Origin: Parelaphostrongylus tenuis | Lineage: Eukaryota; Nematoda; Chromadorea; Rhabditida; Metastrongylidae | Assembly (NCBI GenBank): GCA_019055375.1 | Contig: JAHQIW010001193.1 | Location: forward strand, 186,001-250,000 | Length of the DNA stretch: 64,000 nt | Direction: 5' to 3' | In this document: positions 37,601 through 46,469 of the stretch, piece by piece | Layout of the letters: each line of letters opens with the position of its first letter | Position numbering within the stretch: the first letter of the stretch is position 1 | Made by a program: the position numbers and the translations under genes | The notes under the pieces: generated by a model | Database searches by the model: none | What the model saw: the letters and a program-made list of their open reading frames with translations, nothing else | Told to the model about the DNA's origin: nothing

Positions 37601-39357
37601 CGGGATAGGAGTTAAAAATAGCTTCAAAGTATTTTAAAGGACCCAAATCAGGAGGCAGTGTGTACTGCAATTTGTACACCATCCGAAAAGCGCTGTCGCG
37701 CGTGTACAGGAATCTGAACATGTGGTTGTGAAAGGGATAAGACTGCGACTGCGCGAGCTCTGAAAGTAGGCTGGTACACAACTGCATTTCATCTTCCACT
37801 CAAACCACTCTGAGCTGTCTGAACTCTACGAAGAAGAATGATTGTTTCGCTGGTGAAAAGCTAAAGTTCCAATCATATTCAAGTCTAACGCTCAGATAAA
37901 ACCCGCGCACCAAGATATCACGTCGAAGAGGCTTGAAAAAGTTTTTCCTACGCTACTGTTGCTTTGTTGCTCTGTTCATGCGCCAATTACTAAGAGTATA
38001 ACTTTTTCTAATGAACCTTCTAATTCGGATCTGTTTAGTTGTAGTGATTCCAACAATTAGCTGCTCAGATCTCACTGTGAGATACCGTACACATTTGAAA
38101 GGTCTCTTGCCTGCTCTTCCCAAAATTGGTATCGGGCTTTTTGTTGGTGGTGACCCGATCCTTCTCCTTCAGAATTTTCACTAACTGTTTTTTGCAAACT
38201 TTCTGTCTGATGGATCTACAGGATCCTACCGTTATACACAAAAGCATCTCCATTCACATATTAGCCACATTCTTGATTATGTTTGTGTACAAATGGAGCT
38301 TACCATACAAGATGATGCAATATTGCAAAGACACAGTCCCTCTGGATCACCATTATAGTCAAACTTCCTTTACCACGGCATCCACTGCTAAAAGAAGCTT
38401 CCAGTTGAGGAGTTATTGCCGATTACATGTATTCAGTAGCTGTCAGCATAACTAAGATCGACGCCAAGATATGCTTACTAGATCAAGCCGTTGGTGATTG
38501 GCTGTGGACGACATAAATCGTGACAGCCTTTCGCATGCGATACTTGTAACCTCACGGCAAATTAAGCTGCTAAAAAGAAATGCATTGGAAGCTATGCACC
38601 CAATTCTATCCTCTTTCCTTCCTCCTACGTGTGCACTAAAACTGGCGTATTTTATTTAGTATATCCTAGAACCTCAATATCACTGAGAGCGTGTATTTTG
38701 TCCAATACGCATATTTCAGAACAAATACAAAAGGGAATATCAACGTGTGTTGAAAATTCTTCGATGTAAAGAGGTACCTGAGTCGACAGAGGAGATGCTG
38801 AAATTCGAAACTGAGTTCACTATCGGGGTGAATTTTCGTTTTCTATAACAAAACTGGCGGTCAATTAGTGTCATTTAATTGTCTTCTCATGATCTGAGGT
38901 ATCTAAATTCGCATAGATGACGATCAAGTATTTGTTGATTAGAAGATAGTCGTATTCAACACTCCGAATTATTTTGAATGGAAGTATTGGTAACACTTAT
39001 GAGTACCATCATCCAACAACAAAAATTGCAAAAATTCAATAGATTCAGCTCAGAAATTTGGCATTTTAATATAACGAGTTAAAGGATTTGTCTAATAAGC
39101 TTTTTTGACTTCCTTAAAATCGAATTCTCAATAACTCACGTGTACGTCACTTCTGCATGGTCATAAAATTTACACAGTAACTTACTTTCAACAAAAGGGA
39201 AAAGATTATCGAGTCTTACTTGGAGCTTGTGAATATCCATCATGCATTTCTTGGTAATTTTACTATGAACCTTTTGAACCTTTTACAGCCATCTCAAATG
39301 GGTACTTTATTAGAGCGCGATATCTATATGCACCGAAATCTGTCCATAATCTCATAG
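19610..39357 (+). CDS. Class A neuropeptide GPCR, multi-exon
   Basis: Seven-transmembrane receptor of the rhodopsin class, probably a plasma-membrane receptor for a neuropeptide. Exons read: 19610-19678, 20161-20249, 23644-23746, 28907-29061, 30825-30930, 33494-33613, 36505-36588, 37140-37240, 37301-37391, 38720-38827, 39289-39357. All junctions are AG/GT and phases match, giving 364 residues. The start ATG lies 4 bases after a TTTTCAG acceptor (cis or trans-splice site). Landmarks: N in GNSLVIY (TM1, about residues 24-50); NLALADLL (TM2); Cys96 at the base of TM3; W in LIWVIAAVVSLP (TM4); Cys175 in the second extracellular loop, the likely disulfide partner of Cys96; HYFVPMI (TM5); FSLCWFPLE (TM6); NPIIYGLYN (TM7); KILRC after helix 8 as a possible palmitoylation site. 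The DRY position reads H120-E121-F122. The TM6-TM7 pattern (SHWLAMSNSC) recalls C. elegans tkr/tachykinin-like and NPY-like receptors from memory; the ligand cannot be told from sequence. The last exon is uncertain (see 39674-39848). Confidence 0.9.
19836..20095 (-). repeat. SINE-A copy, inverted
   Basis: Reverse-strand copy in GPCR intron 1: CTCTCGGCGTTAATCAG (tail end), ATGCGCCATGCATTCGTC, GAGTCAGTGCTGCTTATCCT and GAGCGCGAGATCGAATCA. The 164-codon + frame at 19890 lies entirely in it and runs on into the TM1 exon in another frame. Confidence 0.8.
20525..20612 (-). repeat. SINE-A head fragment, inverted
   Basis: On the minus strand: TGTAGCGCAATGGTTATAG (A box), then a 45-bp spacer, then GGTTCGATCTCGCGGC (B box). 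Only the tRNA-like head is present. It lies in GPCR intron 2. Confidence 0.65.
22833..22982 (+). CDS. Small secreted peptide precursor nested in GPCR intron 2
   Basis: Single-exon open frame of 49 codons. The ATG lies 8 bases after a TTTTTTAAACAG acceptor, as in a trans-spliced nematode mRNA. Residues 1-19 (MRQRLALAFAIVFMSQVDA) form a signal peptide with a good cleavage site after Ala19. The mature part is short and basic, with one Cys (residue 25). It ends K40-R41, then W-I-L-R-Y-M, then R48-R49 and stop, which is the layout of a neuropeptide cassette flanked by dibasic sites. There is no Gly before RR, so no C-terminal amidation is predicted. It sits on the same strand as, and inside the 3.4-kb intron between the TM1 and TM2 exons of, the receptor. 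I do not recognise a named family. An internal CAG|GTGGAT could be a donor, which would change the product. Confidence 0.55.
   Translation: MRQRLALAFAIVFMSQVDAPNRSRCPSTSVDARQRTDWEKRWILRYMRR
23935..24191 (+). repeat. Palindromic-family repeat, single copy
   Basis: Matches the 32272-32620 copy: AAGGTATAATATTACAC, the CAGCCAAAGAGCAATTGAGT block, CGGGTTCTGCTCG, AGTGTATCGGGCTGTA and CAGACCACATGACATGTTGG. It ends directly against a SINE-A copy at 24192. Confidence 0.8.
24192..24480 (+). repeat. SINE-A, best full copy
   Basis: tRNA-derived short interspersed element of about 290 bp. The head contains an A-box-like TGGTGCAGTGGCTAGAGG and a B-box-like GGTTTGATCTCGCG; the body has CATCCCTCCGGGGTC, AAATTGGTACCAGACAAG, AGGATAAGCAGCACTGACTC and GCACTCAATCACGTCGA; the end is GCCGAGAGCTTTATCC. 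It lies in GPCR intron 3. This is the reference copy for the others listed. Confidence 0.85.
25330..25600 (+). repeat. SINE-A copy
   Basis: Diverged full-length copy: TGGTTAGAGGCGCCCTG head, GGTTTGATCGCGCG B-box region, AGGATAACAGTACTGACTTG body and GTCGAGAGATTTATCC end. The 126-codon frame across it is a repeat by-product. Confidence 0.8.
26464..26650 (+). repeat. SINE-A copy with internal deletion
   Basis: Well-preserved head (GTGGCGCAGTGGTTAGAGG, a clean A box; GGTTCGATCTCGCGC, a clean B box). The body runs to AGCAGCACTGAC and then jumps straight to GCCGAGAGCTTTATCC, a deletion of roughly 110 bp against the 24.2-kb copy. Probably the youngest copy. Confidence 0.82.
26868..27010 (-). repeat. 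SINE-B, tRNA-like repeat
   Basis: Minus-strand tRNA-shaped segment (26953 down to about 26882). Its acceptor arms GCGTCGG and CTGATGC pair over seven positions, the anticodon stem is CGCTC/GAGTG with loop CCGGAAA, and the T loop is GGGTTCGAATCCC. The loop would present GGA, but position 33 is C rather than T and there is no long variable arm as a serine tRNA needs, so it is a tRNA-derived repeat rather than a working tRNA. It shares flanking sequence (GCTATCTGTCAACA on the + strand, and GCAAAAACTTTTGC) with the copy at 30 kb. Confidence 0.7.
27130..28110. other. GPCR intron 3 stretch with open frames on both strands
   Basis: Frames of 83-107 codons lie on + (27130-28102) and minus (27745-27458, 28080-27766). 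Composition is more balanced than the flanks, so this may be the remains of an inserted element or gene, but no domain is recognisable. Confidence 0.25.
28907..29061 (+). CDS. GPCR exon 4: TM3 with HEF in place of DRY
   Basis: This exon follows a CTTTTCAG acceptor and ends at a GTGAGT donor in phase 2; it encodes residues 88-138 plus two bases of codon 139. It begins EWFLPRSLCQ, with the conserved TM3 Cys at residue 96. Counting 24 residues from that Cys to the Asp3.49 position lands exactly on His120, so the D-R-Y triplet is H-E-F. The surrounding helix (SVSVFTLTASAV) is fully class A-like and the following exon joins in frame, so this is not a misplaced exon. Intron 3 before it is about 5.2 kb and full of SINEs. 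Confidence 0.88.
29998..30152 (-). repeat. SINE-B copy
   Basis: Close relative of the 26.9-kb copy: GTGCAAAAACGTTTGCGTCAG, TTACTCTTTCCGGGAGCATG and GCGTTATCTGTCAACAACC on the + strand. The acceptor stem GCGTCAG/CTGACGC is perfectly paired. The T-loop region is eroded (GTGTTCAAATCC). Confidence 0.7.
30485..30678. mobile_element. MITE-like inverted-repeat element
   Basis: Left arm 30485-30532 and right arm 30625-30678 are inverted copies of about 50 bp (shared core GGCATCTCTAGTG and TTTTAAGCC/AAACCTTTT), enclosing a 92-bp loop with no coding capacity. This is the layout of a non-autonomous DNA transposon. It lies in GPCR intron 4. Confidence 0.65.
30975..31170 (+). repeat. SINE-A copy, degenerate
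   Basis: Head TGTAGCGCAGTGGTTTGAG, then CTCCGGGGTCGCCAAATTTG, then CTAGACTTGTCTGAGAG, as in the reference copy but with many substitutions. It begins 45 bp after the GPCR TM4 exon. Confidence 0.7.
31812..32620. repeat. Compound palindromic repeat array
   Basis: Three copies of one repeat unit lie together: a full copy running 31812-32100, a partial copy in the same direction to about 32272, and a copy in the opposite direction from 32272 to 32620. Shared landmarks are the CACGTGTTTCGTCCTTACAG block, the GTCTTTCGATCT block and ATTATACCTTTATTTCGAGTGC. The last two copies form a large inverted repeat able to fold back on itself. Open frames of 90-125 codons here are by-products of the repeat. 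Confidence 0.85.
33023..33146 (+). CDS. Orphan terminal exon in GPCR intron 5, with poly(A) signal
   Basis: The frame is open from 32961 and ends at TAG 33144-33146; AATAAA follows at 33154-33159. A CTCCTAACTGTCCTAG acceptor-like sequence ends at 33022. The encoded stretch is charged and helical: IARRRARSAFYDDVEEDEI, then LEQTRRGMLEVLEHHTVIKC, then DTD and stop. It looks coding but is not a receptor segment. It could be the last exon of a nested gene, a retrocopied fragment, or an alternative terminal exon truncating the receptor after TM4 (an AG at 33023-33024 would join in phase 0). No upstream partner exon was found. Product unknown. Confidence 0.4.
35255..35490 (+). repeat. SINE-A copy, very degenerate
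   Basis: AAGGTCTAGCGCAATGGTTA as the head, then GGGTAATCATCACTGACTCG and ACAACGACAGGCGACTCA in the body positions. The 128-codon frame at 35205 overlaps it and is probably a by-product. GPCR intron 6. Confidence 0.5.
36775..36832 (-). repeat. SINE-A head fragment, inverted
   Basis: On the minus strand: GTGTAGTGGAGTGGTTAGAGG (A box), then GGATCATTGGTTCAAAAA (decayed B box). GPCR intron 7. Confidence 0.5.
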
Positions 39358-39673
39358 CAACTATGGAAACTGGGACTTACTGGGTTTTTTGGGGCAAAGG
39401 TCCTATCGTTCAGTTCTCAGCGTAGAGAATAGGGAAAGGACTGAAAAAGTCGGATTTTAAAAGAAGAAATTTGAAGGAGTGTTCAATTATGCATGGACAA
39501 TACACAAATTTCCAAGTATTCAAATATCGTATTAGGTCGTCCTGTGAGGAAGCAGCGTCACGCCTTCGTGAATTCTGTTAAATTCATTCGTAAATGCACT
39601 CATTTAACCATTCATTCGCATTTTACTAGTGAAACACTTCTGGTCTCTAATTGCTGAATTTGTAGGGTTTCAG

Positions 39674-39848
39674 GTCAATCAGCCATTGTGATCAACTTCG
39701 TACGTGTATGACTTCATGTCATTCTACATCGAATCGTTCCAGAATCTCATCAGTGCCTATGATCTACCAGATGCCAGAGAAGAAAATGTCAGAAGTCGGA
39801 CGACAGACGTCAATTCCTAGCCGATTTTTGCCAAACTCCTCTCTCTAG
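39674..39848 (+). CDS. Candidate alternative C-terminal exon of the GPCR
   Basis: A GGTTTCAG acceptor is followed by an open frame of 57 residues ending in TAG. The residues are polar and rich in Ser/Thr/Cys (starting SISHCDQLRT, ending FLPNSSL), as expected for a phosphorylated GPCR tail. It needs a phase 2 donor. The preceding exon 39289 could supply one only by splicing at 39341/39342 (CT|GTCCAT), a weak donor, which would give a 417-residue receptor. Otherwise an unseen short exon is required, or the receptor simply ends at 39357. A possible poly(A) signal AATAAA lies at about 40158. A second frame of the same stretch is also open from the TCA at 39692 (reading through YDFMSFYIESF) to a TAG at 39818, so the frame assignment is not certain. 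Confidence 0.5.
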
Positions 39849-40395
39849 GTGTTTGAAAACTAACTTTATCACTACAATTAATGAACCTAATTTATAGTGG
39901 ATTGTTCTGCATATTTGGTTTTATTACCGGTTTAATTTCTTACAACCCTTTTACAACTATCCAATCACAGCATAGCTAATCATCGCATTTAAATGAGTAT
40001 TTATTAAGTATTCAATAGTCAGTAAAAACGAGGTGAACCAATCTATCAATATTGTCGTTCTACTATACGTTTCACAAAGTGGGAAAAGAGTCTCGGAAAA
40101 GCTTGAGAGGATAAGAATTGGTTTCAAAAAGCCTTAATTTTTATACCATGAGATCACAATAAATTTCATTACAGTCGCAAACTTATTAACATCACAAATT
40201 ACGGATTTAAGGACCTTCTCTACGCACTCAACATAATGGTTCTTTTTCATGTTCCATGAACGCGATACTCAGATCTGTCTTTAACAATTCTTTCACTTGG
40301 GCTGGAAGGTTGATTTCGGAAAAAAGATAGCTGGTTCGAAAAATGCCATTCAGACAAAGAGTAAGTTTGGGTCACAACACGTAAAAAGCATAAAG

Positions 40396-40590
40396 AGTTT
40401 GACGTTTATCACTCCCGCAGATACGCCCTGCATTAAACGCCATGCGTAGCAGAAGGGGTGTCCGAATGCATATATGGCCTTTACAATGGTTTATGGTGGT
40501 CTAGCAATGTTTCCACTCAGTCAGCCTTTTTATACTCCAACTCAAGTCTCGTGCCGATTTACCCACCATGCAGAGGCTTAGTTTGCCCGT
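40396..40590 (-). repeat. SINE-A copy, inverted and degenerate
   Basis: GAATGCATATATGGCCTTTAC, TCCACTCAGTCAGCCTT and GTCTCGTGCCGATTTACCC correspond in order to the reverse of the reference element. Confidence 0.65.
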
Positions 40591-41700
40591 CGAATCAACA
40601 ACCAATTATATATTTTAGAGCGAGCATCTCGCACTCACTGTACTACAGAAAACCATGGATTGAAACCATACTGCAAACAAACTAGGTGCATCACTGAGTA
40701 ATTTGTTCCTGTAGCCAACATCATTTACCGTATTTATATCGTTTAACAGTTCAGACATGAACAATGAATTATACACTATATTGACCCTATGTCGATGTTG
40801 CGCAGACCTCAGCTAGGTGACCTGTGTGTGTCACCCAAGTACCAAGGCTCAAGTGTTATTATCCTGATGTAAAGTATTTGATGCACAACCTACTCAAACA
40901 TCTCCTTAGAGAGCATTCTGTTGCTGAACTATATTTGACAAACTCTTGTTGTAAGCTCTTATTGCATTTGGAGCACAACTTACCAGTCAGACTGACTTTT
41001 TAATACATTATTACATCAGTGCAGGTGCTCATCTGTCAGGAAATTGAGTCTAATCACAAAAGAACTTGACATTCTCGTTCGGAAATCTATTTTATAAAAA
41101 ACATATAACGAATTCATCGCAGAAAACTAGGCGTAAGTTAGTGAACTCTCCGCTTATTCAACTTTATACCCCAACTTCTATTGCCTGTGAGATTGATGAT
41201 GGTCTGGAAACGTCTTGTTAGGGCTGTCCTGTAACTAGACGAAAAAGAAACCTCATTGGTCAACAGTACTTCAGTGGAATCAAAAGTGTGCTAAGGCTCG
41301 AAGGTGAGCACATTTCATGATAGGCCAACTGAGTACTGTTCCAAAAGACTGACTTTCTACATGTTTCGGCATTAATAAAAATTCCGAAGGTCTCATGAAT
41401 TGTCCTGTTAAACTGGTGTAAAACTGGTAGTAGTAGTTGTTGTTGTTGCTGTGATTCGATGGCTGACGTTTCATCTACTTGACCTCTGAAGAAGTCGGAG
41501 GTTTCCATGTAAAACTCTCCAAATATACAATATACGGGACAAGTATCTACATTGCGTTGTTTTGTGAGGTGTGATACTAGCTACAATGTTCGAGTCGAAT
41601 GACGAGTGAAACTCACTCAGATTCAAAATCGGTGTAAAAAAAATACGATTTTGTTATCTAAGAAGCAGTGATAATGTCGACGACAGTTCTTGCATATTTC

Positions 41701-42543
41701 AGGTTGCCCACAAAAGTAATGTCGACTTATGCATTGTTGAAAGTTGCTGTTCGATAGTGGAATAAGTTCTGGAACAAATGTGGTCAAGTTACATATGATT
41801 CCAACATGCTTTTTTCGCCCTACGTTTTGATGCTGACAATACTTTACTTGCTGATGAATTTACACTTATTTTGAACAACGGGAAAATGTTTGTTGGTGCA
41901 AAAGTTGTGGCGGTTTAAATCGCGAGTTCAAAGTGAGTCATAAAGCAGCGCAGAAATTTCGCAGCATCAGCAGGAACTTTCGAAAAACGTACAGTGCAGC
42001 GATGGTTCAAGAAGTTTTGTAATAGAGGTGCATTTGAACAATGCGCAAACTGCAATTACTTTTTTGCCAACTTCATCTGAATTATGTGATAACTTATCAA
42101 AGCTGATACTTTCAAAACTACACGAGATGCCGCAGAGAGTTCAACGTTGAAAAATCTACTGTCGTTAAACATTCGGAATATATGGAGAAGGTGAATTAGT
42201 TTGGTCCAAAAGTAATGGGGGCTTTTCATGAACAGTCGACAACCACATGTGGCACATCGAGCTCTCTAAAAGTCTGACGAATTTAACTACGATGTTTGTC
42301 TCATTCTCCATACTAGCTGGACCTCGTGCCGACCGACTACTACGTTTTCAAGCATCTCGACAACTTCTGGCACAGAGAACGCTTCCGCAATCAACTGGAT
42401 GCAGAAGATGTTTTCCAAAAGATCCTCGAATGCAGAGGCATCGATTTTTTGGTACAGGAATAAACAAACTCAAGTTTCTGAGATAAGTTAACATGATTTG
42501 AAATTCATGAAATCGAAACCGCCATTATTTTTGCACTTGCCTG
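41701..42543 (+). mobile_element. Degenerate mariner element
   Basis: The ends are imperfect inverted repeats: AGGTTGCCCACAAAAGTAATG at 41701 and the complement of GCCATTATTTTTGCACTTGCC at the far end. These match the AGGTTGGTGCAAAAGTAAT type of the cecropia/irritans-like mariners. Inside, in shifted frames, are RTVQRWFKKFCN (end of the N-terminal helix-turn-helix region) and LDLVPTDYYVFKHLDNF (third catalytic Asp region of a DD34D transposase), then RFRNQLDAEDVFQ. At least four stops or frameshifts make it inactive. At about 840 bp it is shorter than an intact element (about 1.3 kb). Confidence 0.78.
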
Positions 42544-43904
42544 ATAGAAATGACTTTCGGGTTTTAGTGACCCAGTGTTTCAAGCCATAAAATGCGGTCT
42601 AGTCACAGCGTTGCATTGAAATCAGTATTATATAATCAGCCAGCAATGTAAAGACTTGACAAACTTGTTTTTTTCATGTCATTGTTATGTTTATCAAATG
42701 GAAAAAGAGCTATAAATAGCTTAAGGATGTTGTAAAATGGTTATAAAGACACACAAATACCATTCCTCTGTACTGATAGTTCACCTAAGGACATTATGGG
42801 TTAATAAATGTAGTAGTGAGCAAAATACTTACTACGATAGGAGAATAAAGAATAAATCACAGCTGCAGCTCATTGATAGTGTATTCGGAAACAAAGAAAG
42901 GAGTAAAGGGTTCTCATCTGAGATGCATAGTATACCTTTTGATTGTTTCCTAGTATCTCTATTACATCTTGACTATTTATTTGTGCTTTCCAGCAAAGCT
43001 GCCTCTATTTCGAAGAAACGGTGATTTCTGAGATTAGTCTGCCTTTAGCTGATTTTTCAAGATATTTTTAGAAGCATGAATAAATAGCTTTGAAAGCAAT
43101 CAACGATTCGCATCTGCTACTGCGGGTTGCTCACGATGGAGAAACAGGCAGAGCCATTCAAGCGCTCAGCGCTTTCCAACTGAGGTCAAATCACTTTTAA
43201 CCCAGAATTCCAAGACAGCAGCTGCCATCGTAGAGATCTACTACGCAGAAAGCGATTCTTAAGCAAATTTCAGAAATTATTTTTACTTATAGTTCACTAT
43301 AGAAAATCATCCATGCACGAGCGAGAGAACATGGGCTTTCATTGTGAAAATCATTCAGAATTAGCAGACTTTGTGGGTAGTCATAGATTTTTACGAAAGG
43401 AAAACTACATCGCATTAATGCCTTTCTATGCCACTGAACATGTCATTGATTGCCCATCTCGAGTTTCTATAGAAATGTATGACGTCTTTAAAAGCGTAAG
43501 CAGCTTGTCATGCTTGGCTTAAGTTTCTGCTCAACTCCCTTGAGGTAAACGACTTTGGTCTAGGATTTTTAGTTTCAGATTGATAATGCTGCTATTCTCA
43601 AATGTTGCTAATAAATTATGGCATGAACATTCACGAAATGCTTGAATTTTCACAAGTATTTTGTCAAGGGCATTAGCATAATCGATTCTATTTGATTAAT
43701 GTTATTCGAATGAGTTGCTTTGTTTCCTACCCATCTTCAAGTCCATGTCAGTGTTTTTCTTTTGTTGACAAGTTTGGCTTATGTATTTGCATACGTGTAC
43801 TAGGCTTCATGCATCTTCTTTGTCTTGGAAGTGTTTCAGTCATTCAATGAAATAGTTTGCACTGACTAGAATTGCTAAATAGGTCGCTGCTTCCATCTTA
43901 TACT
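42544..43904. other. No gene recognised
   Basis: Two + frames (42737-43024, 43313-43522) have no recognisable domain or splice context. Confidence 0.3.
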
Positions 43905-44040
43905 AAGTCCTTCATGTTTCCGTGGTCGGAAGGTCGTACCAGACTTATATGGGAAGAGCTCTAAAGGTCAAATGTGCATTCAATCTAGTGTGTGAAGCCA
44001 TGAATCGAGTCGAATGCATGGCGCATAGCTAAAGATTTGA
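43905..44040 (+). repeat. SINE-A 3' part
   Basis: TCGTACCAGACTTATATGGG, GCATTCAATCTAGTGTG and CGAATGCATGGCGCATAGC match the second half of the SINE; the head is absent. Confidence 0.65.
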
Positions 44041-44057
44041 TCACGAAGGATGGTTTT

Positions 44058-44205
44058 TCACTTTTTACTCTGTTCTCTATAGCAAAATGACACCACATCA
44101 AAATTTTCCCCGTGTTCAGCATTTGAGAGCGCTGCAGTTTCCCCGGAATCGTCACTGGTCATTGACCGCATGTTTGCTGGAGATGGCGAACAGGTGTGAA
44201 TACAT
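44058..44205 (-). CDS. Possible minus-strand terminal exon
   Basis: After a minus-strand TTCGCCATCTCCAG acceptor-like site the frame reads CAAAC, then Met-Arg-Ser-Met-Thr, then SDDSGETAALSNAEHGENFD, and stops at 44058. The acidic, Ser-rich composition is coding-like and would suit a C-terminal tail of the broken minus-strand frames at 44707-45640. No direct link was established. Confidence 0.25.
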
Positions 44206-44706
44206 AATGAGAAATTAGATGCGCAACCTTTCGACGTATTCACTCACGCCTCACAGGACTGCATGATGGTTGTGTTATAGCTGCCCCCTTCCCCCCTCAT
44301 ATCTAATGTGCGACACACCTACGTCAGAGTCTCACTAATTGAAGCGTTTGAGTACACGAGAACTCAATTCGTTCGCCCGCTTTAATATCGACTAGAAATA
44401 TTTGTAGGGTGATCTTTTTATAATTAGCGGCAAATTTCAACGACCTACTTCCCAATGTGTTGCCTAACGTTCCTCATATCGTGACTTGCATCGAGGGGGT
44501 TGACGTTTTCATCTGCGTATATGCATGGGAGGACACGGTGCACTAAATAGTCTCGTCAAAACGTCTCGTCGGACTTAATCGAGCTCGATTCAGCCTCGAT
44601 GACTTCTATTGATAGTGAGACACGTAAACACCCTGAGTCGAGAAGCGGATGTTATTATGCTAAATTTCCTCTCTTGGAGAACATTTAGGAATCCGACATC
44701 CATTCA

Positions 44707-45640
44707 TCATGCACTTTCGGATACAGTGTCTTGATTATTGTTTTTCATAGGCGTTGTAATTTCCGACTCATAAGAGCTAAGCTCTTCTTTTCCAGCTCTC
44801 TTTGTTGTCCACGAAATTGTTGTGGTCATCAGTAGGACGTAGTTTCGTCTTCCCAATACTAAATTGTCAACAGTTGAGCGATTTGGACTGATTGATGTGA
44901 TGTCCCTCTTAAAGACTAATAATGGATGTGCAGTGATGGCGGGGTACTTCATCTCAATTGCAGCCAGTGATCGCTGACTAGTCGTGACCCATGACAGCCA
45001 TCATATATTGAATCAGAGATTAGAGAAAGGAAATTTAGCGCTCCACCACCAGTATAGATCATAAGCAGATAAGTTGCTGAAATGTCGATTACAGAAAGCC
45101 TGATTAGCAAATCAAAGCCAAAAATTTCGCCGACCTGGGTGAATAGTCGCGTCACCCTTATGAGATTATCTAACATGCAAACAGTAACCTTCCCTAAAAA
45201 TGTTCCAGGGTAAATGAATACCAAGCATATTTGAAATGTTAGATTTTCGTTCACTTATTCGGAGTTTTCTCATCGACATTCCTTTGAGATAAGAAGAAGT
45301 CAACCAGTTCTGTTGAAACAGTAGCAATTTTTCCAAGTGTGTTTTTTATTTTGACCACATCGTCATCGAATAGCACTGCTCCAGCGTCATAAACGTTATA
45401 CGAACTTTTTAGAGCTAATCCCAGGGGTTTTATCAAGAATAATAAGTGAAGCACAAATGTTTCTGGCTTGCAGACCTTATCACAGAATTCGTAGCTTTTT
45501 CTTCAATGAATTTGTTGCTGTTGTTAAGCCGCGAATGGGCAATAAACAGATTTGTCATCACCCACATGCCGTACTCTGTACGCAATCTGTCACTAATCGT
45601 CTCCCTGATACATGATTCAATTTGTTGCAGTTCTTTCACA
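44707..45640 (-). pseudogene. Chain of overlapping minus-strand frames, broken gene or intron-containing gene
   Basis: Four minus-strand frames of 60-100 codons follow one another with a frame change at each overlap. The first (45640-45433) is helical, containing LQQIESCIRETISDRL. The second carries a hydrophobic run near LLFLIKPLGLAL. The third contains two hydrophobic stretches (near LTFQICLVFIYPGTFLG and ISATYLLMIYTGGG). The fourth (44952-44707) is a polar tail. The order helix, membrane segments, polar tail suggests one former membrane protein with frameshifts or unseen small introns. I do not recognise it, and chance open frames in AT-rich DNA remain possible. Confidence 0.25.
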
Positions 45641-46469
45641 AAACTCTCTATCCCTTTTTAAAGTGTCACCATATTGATCCAAAGAATGTGAATGTTTTTT
45701 GGATTACCGTGAAAACATATGATTTATGATGACATATTTCTGGCATAATGACGATTGTCCCGCCTTCTGTGGCGCAAACTCGACCTTAAACTCTTTCTTT
45801 GTGATCAAACCCACCTATATATCTCATAGAAACTATAAAATAAACTCAGTTACTTTTCTTACATCTTTGTCAACAAGATACAAGTCCAGGGATCCAAGTC
45901 GATAAAGTGTTGAACACCCAACGGAGCTAACTAATCGTTCCGCTGCTATATTTCTTGATTTCTATTGTCAATCTAGTGTTTGGAGGATAACGAATCAACT
46001 TCATGCGGAATTCCGTCAAGCGTGAAACGACGCTTTTCCCTACATCATCGTAATTTTTTTCTTGCTGTACTTTATGTCGCCTTACCTTCTAGATCCACTT
46101 ACGTCGATAAAGCTTCGTCTTCATATTAGAACCGTTAAGAAGGCCTCTTCTATTCGGAGGCTGTAAAGAAGGCTTTGCTAGTCACCATCTAATCGTAAGC
46201 AGTATGAATTTCCTGGCAGGATTGGCCTTCCTGACATCAGGAGGAAATTGATTCCATGCTTAAAGGCGTGGTTAGTCGTAAGAATAAAATCTATTCCAAT
46301 GTCTTCATACCAGAACTCCGTTATACTTATTCATTCATTCATTCGATGAAGTCATAATGATGAATTTTCTCATACACATTCATAATTGCAACTGTTTGTT
46401 GCCGGAGTGTAGATACTAAATGTTTCACTGTGTTGAAGTAGGATAGACAATAAGCTTACGTCCTTCAGC

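Noticed and set aside
37491..37799. 102-codon minus frame in a GPCR intron
   Set aside because: Composition is coding-like (near NHMFRFLYTRDSAFR) but no splice sites, neighbours or family support it; possibly part of an old insertion.
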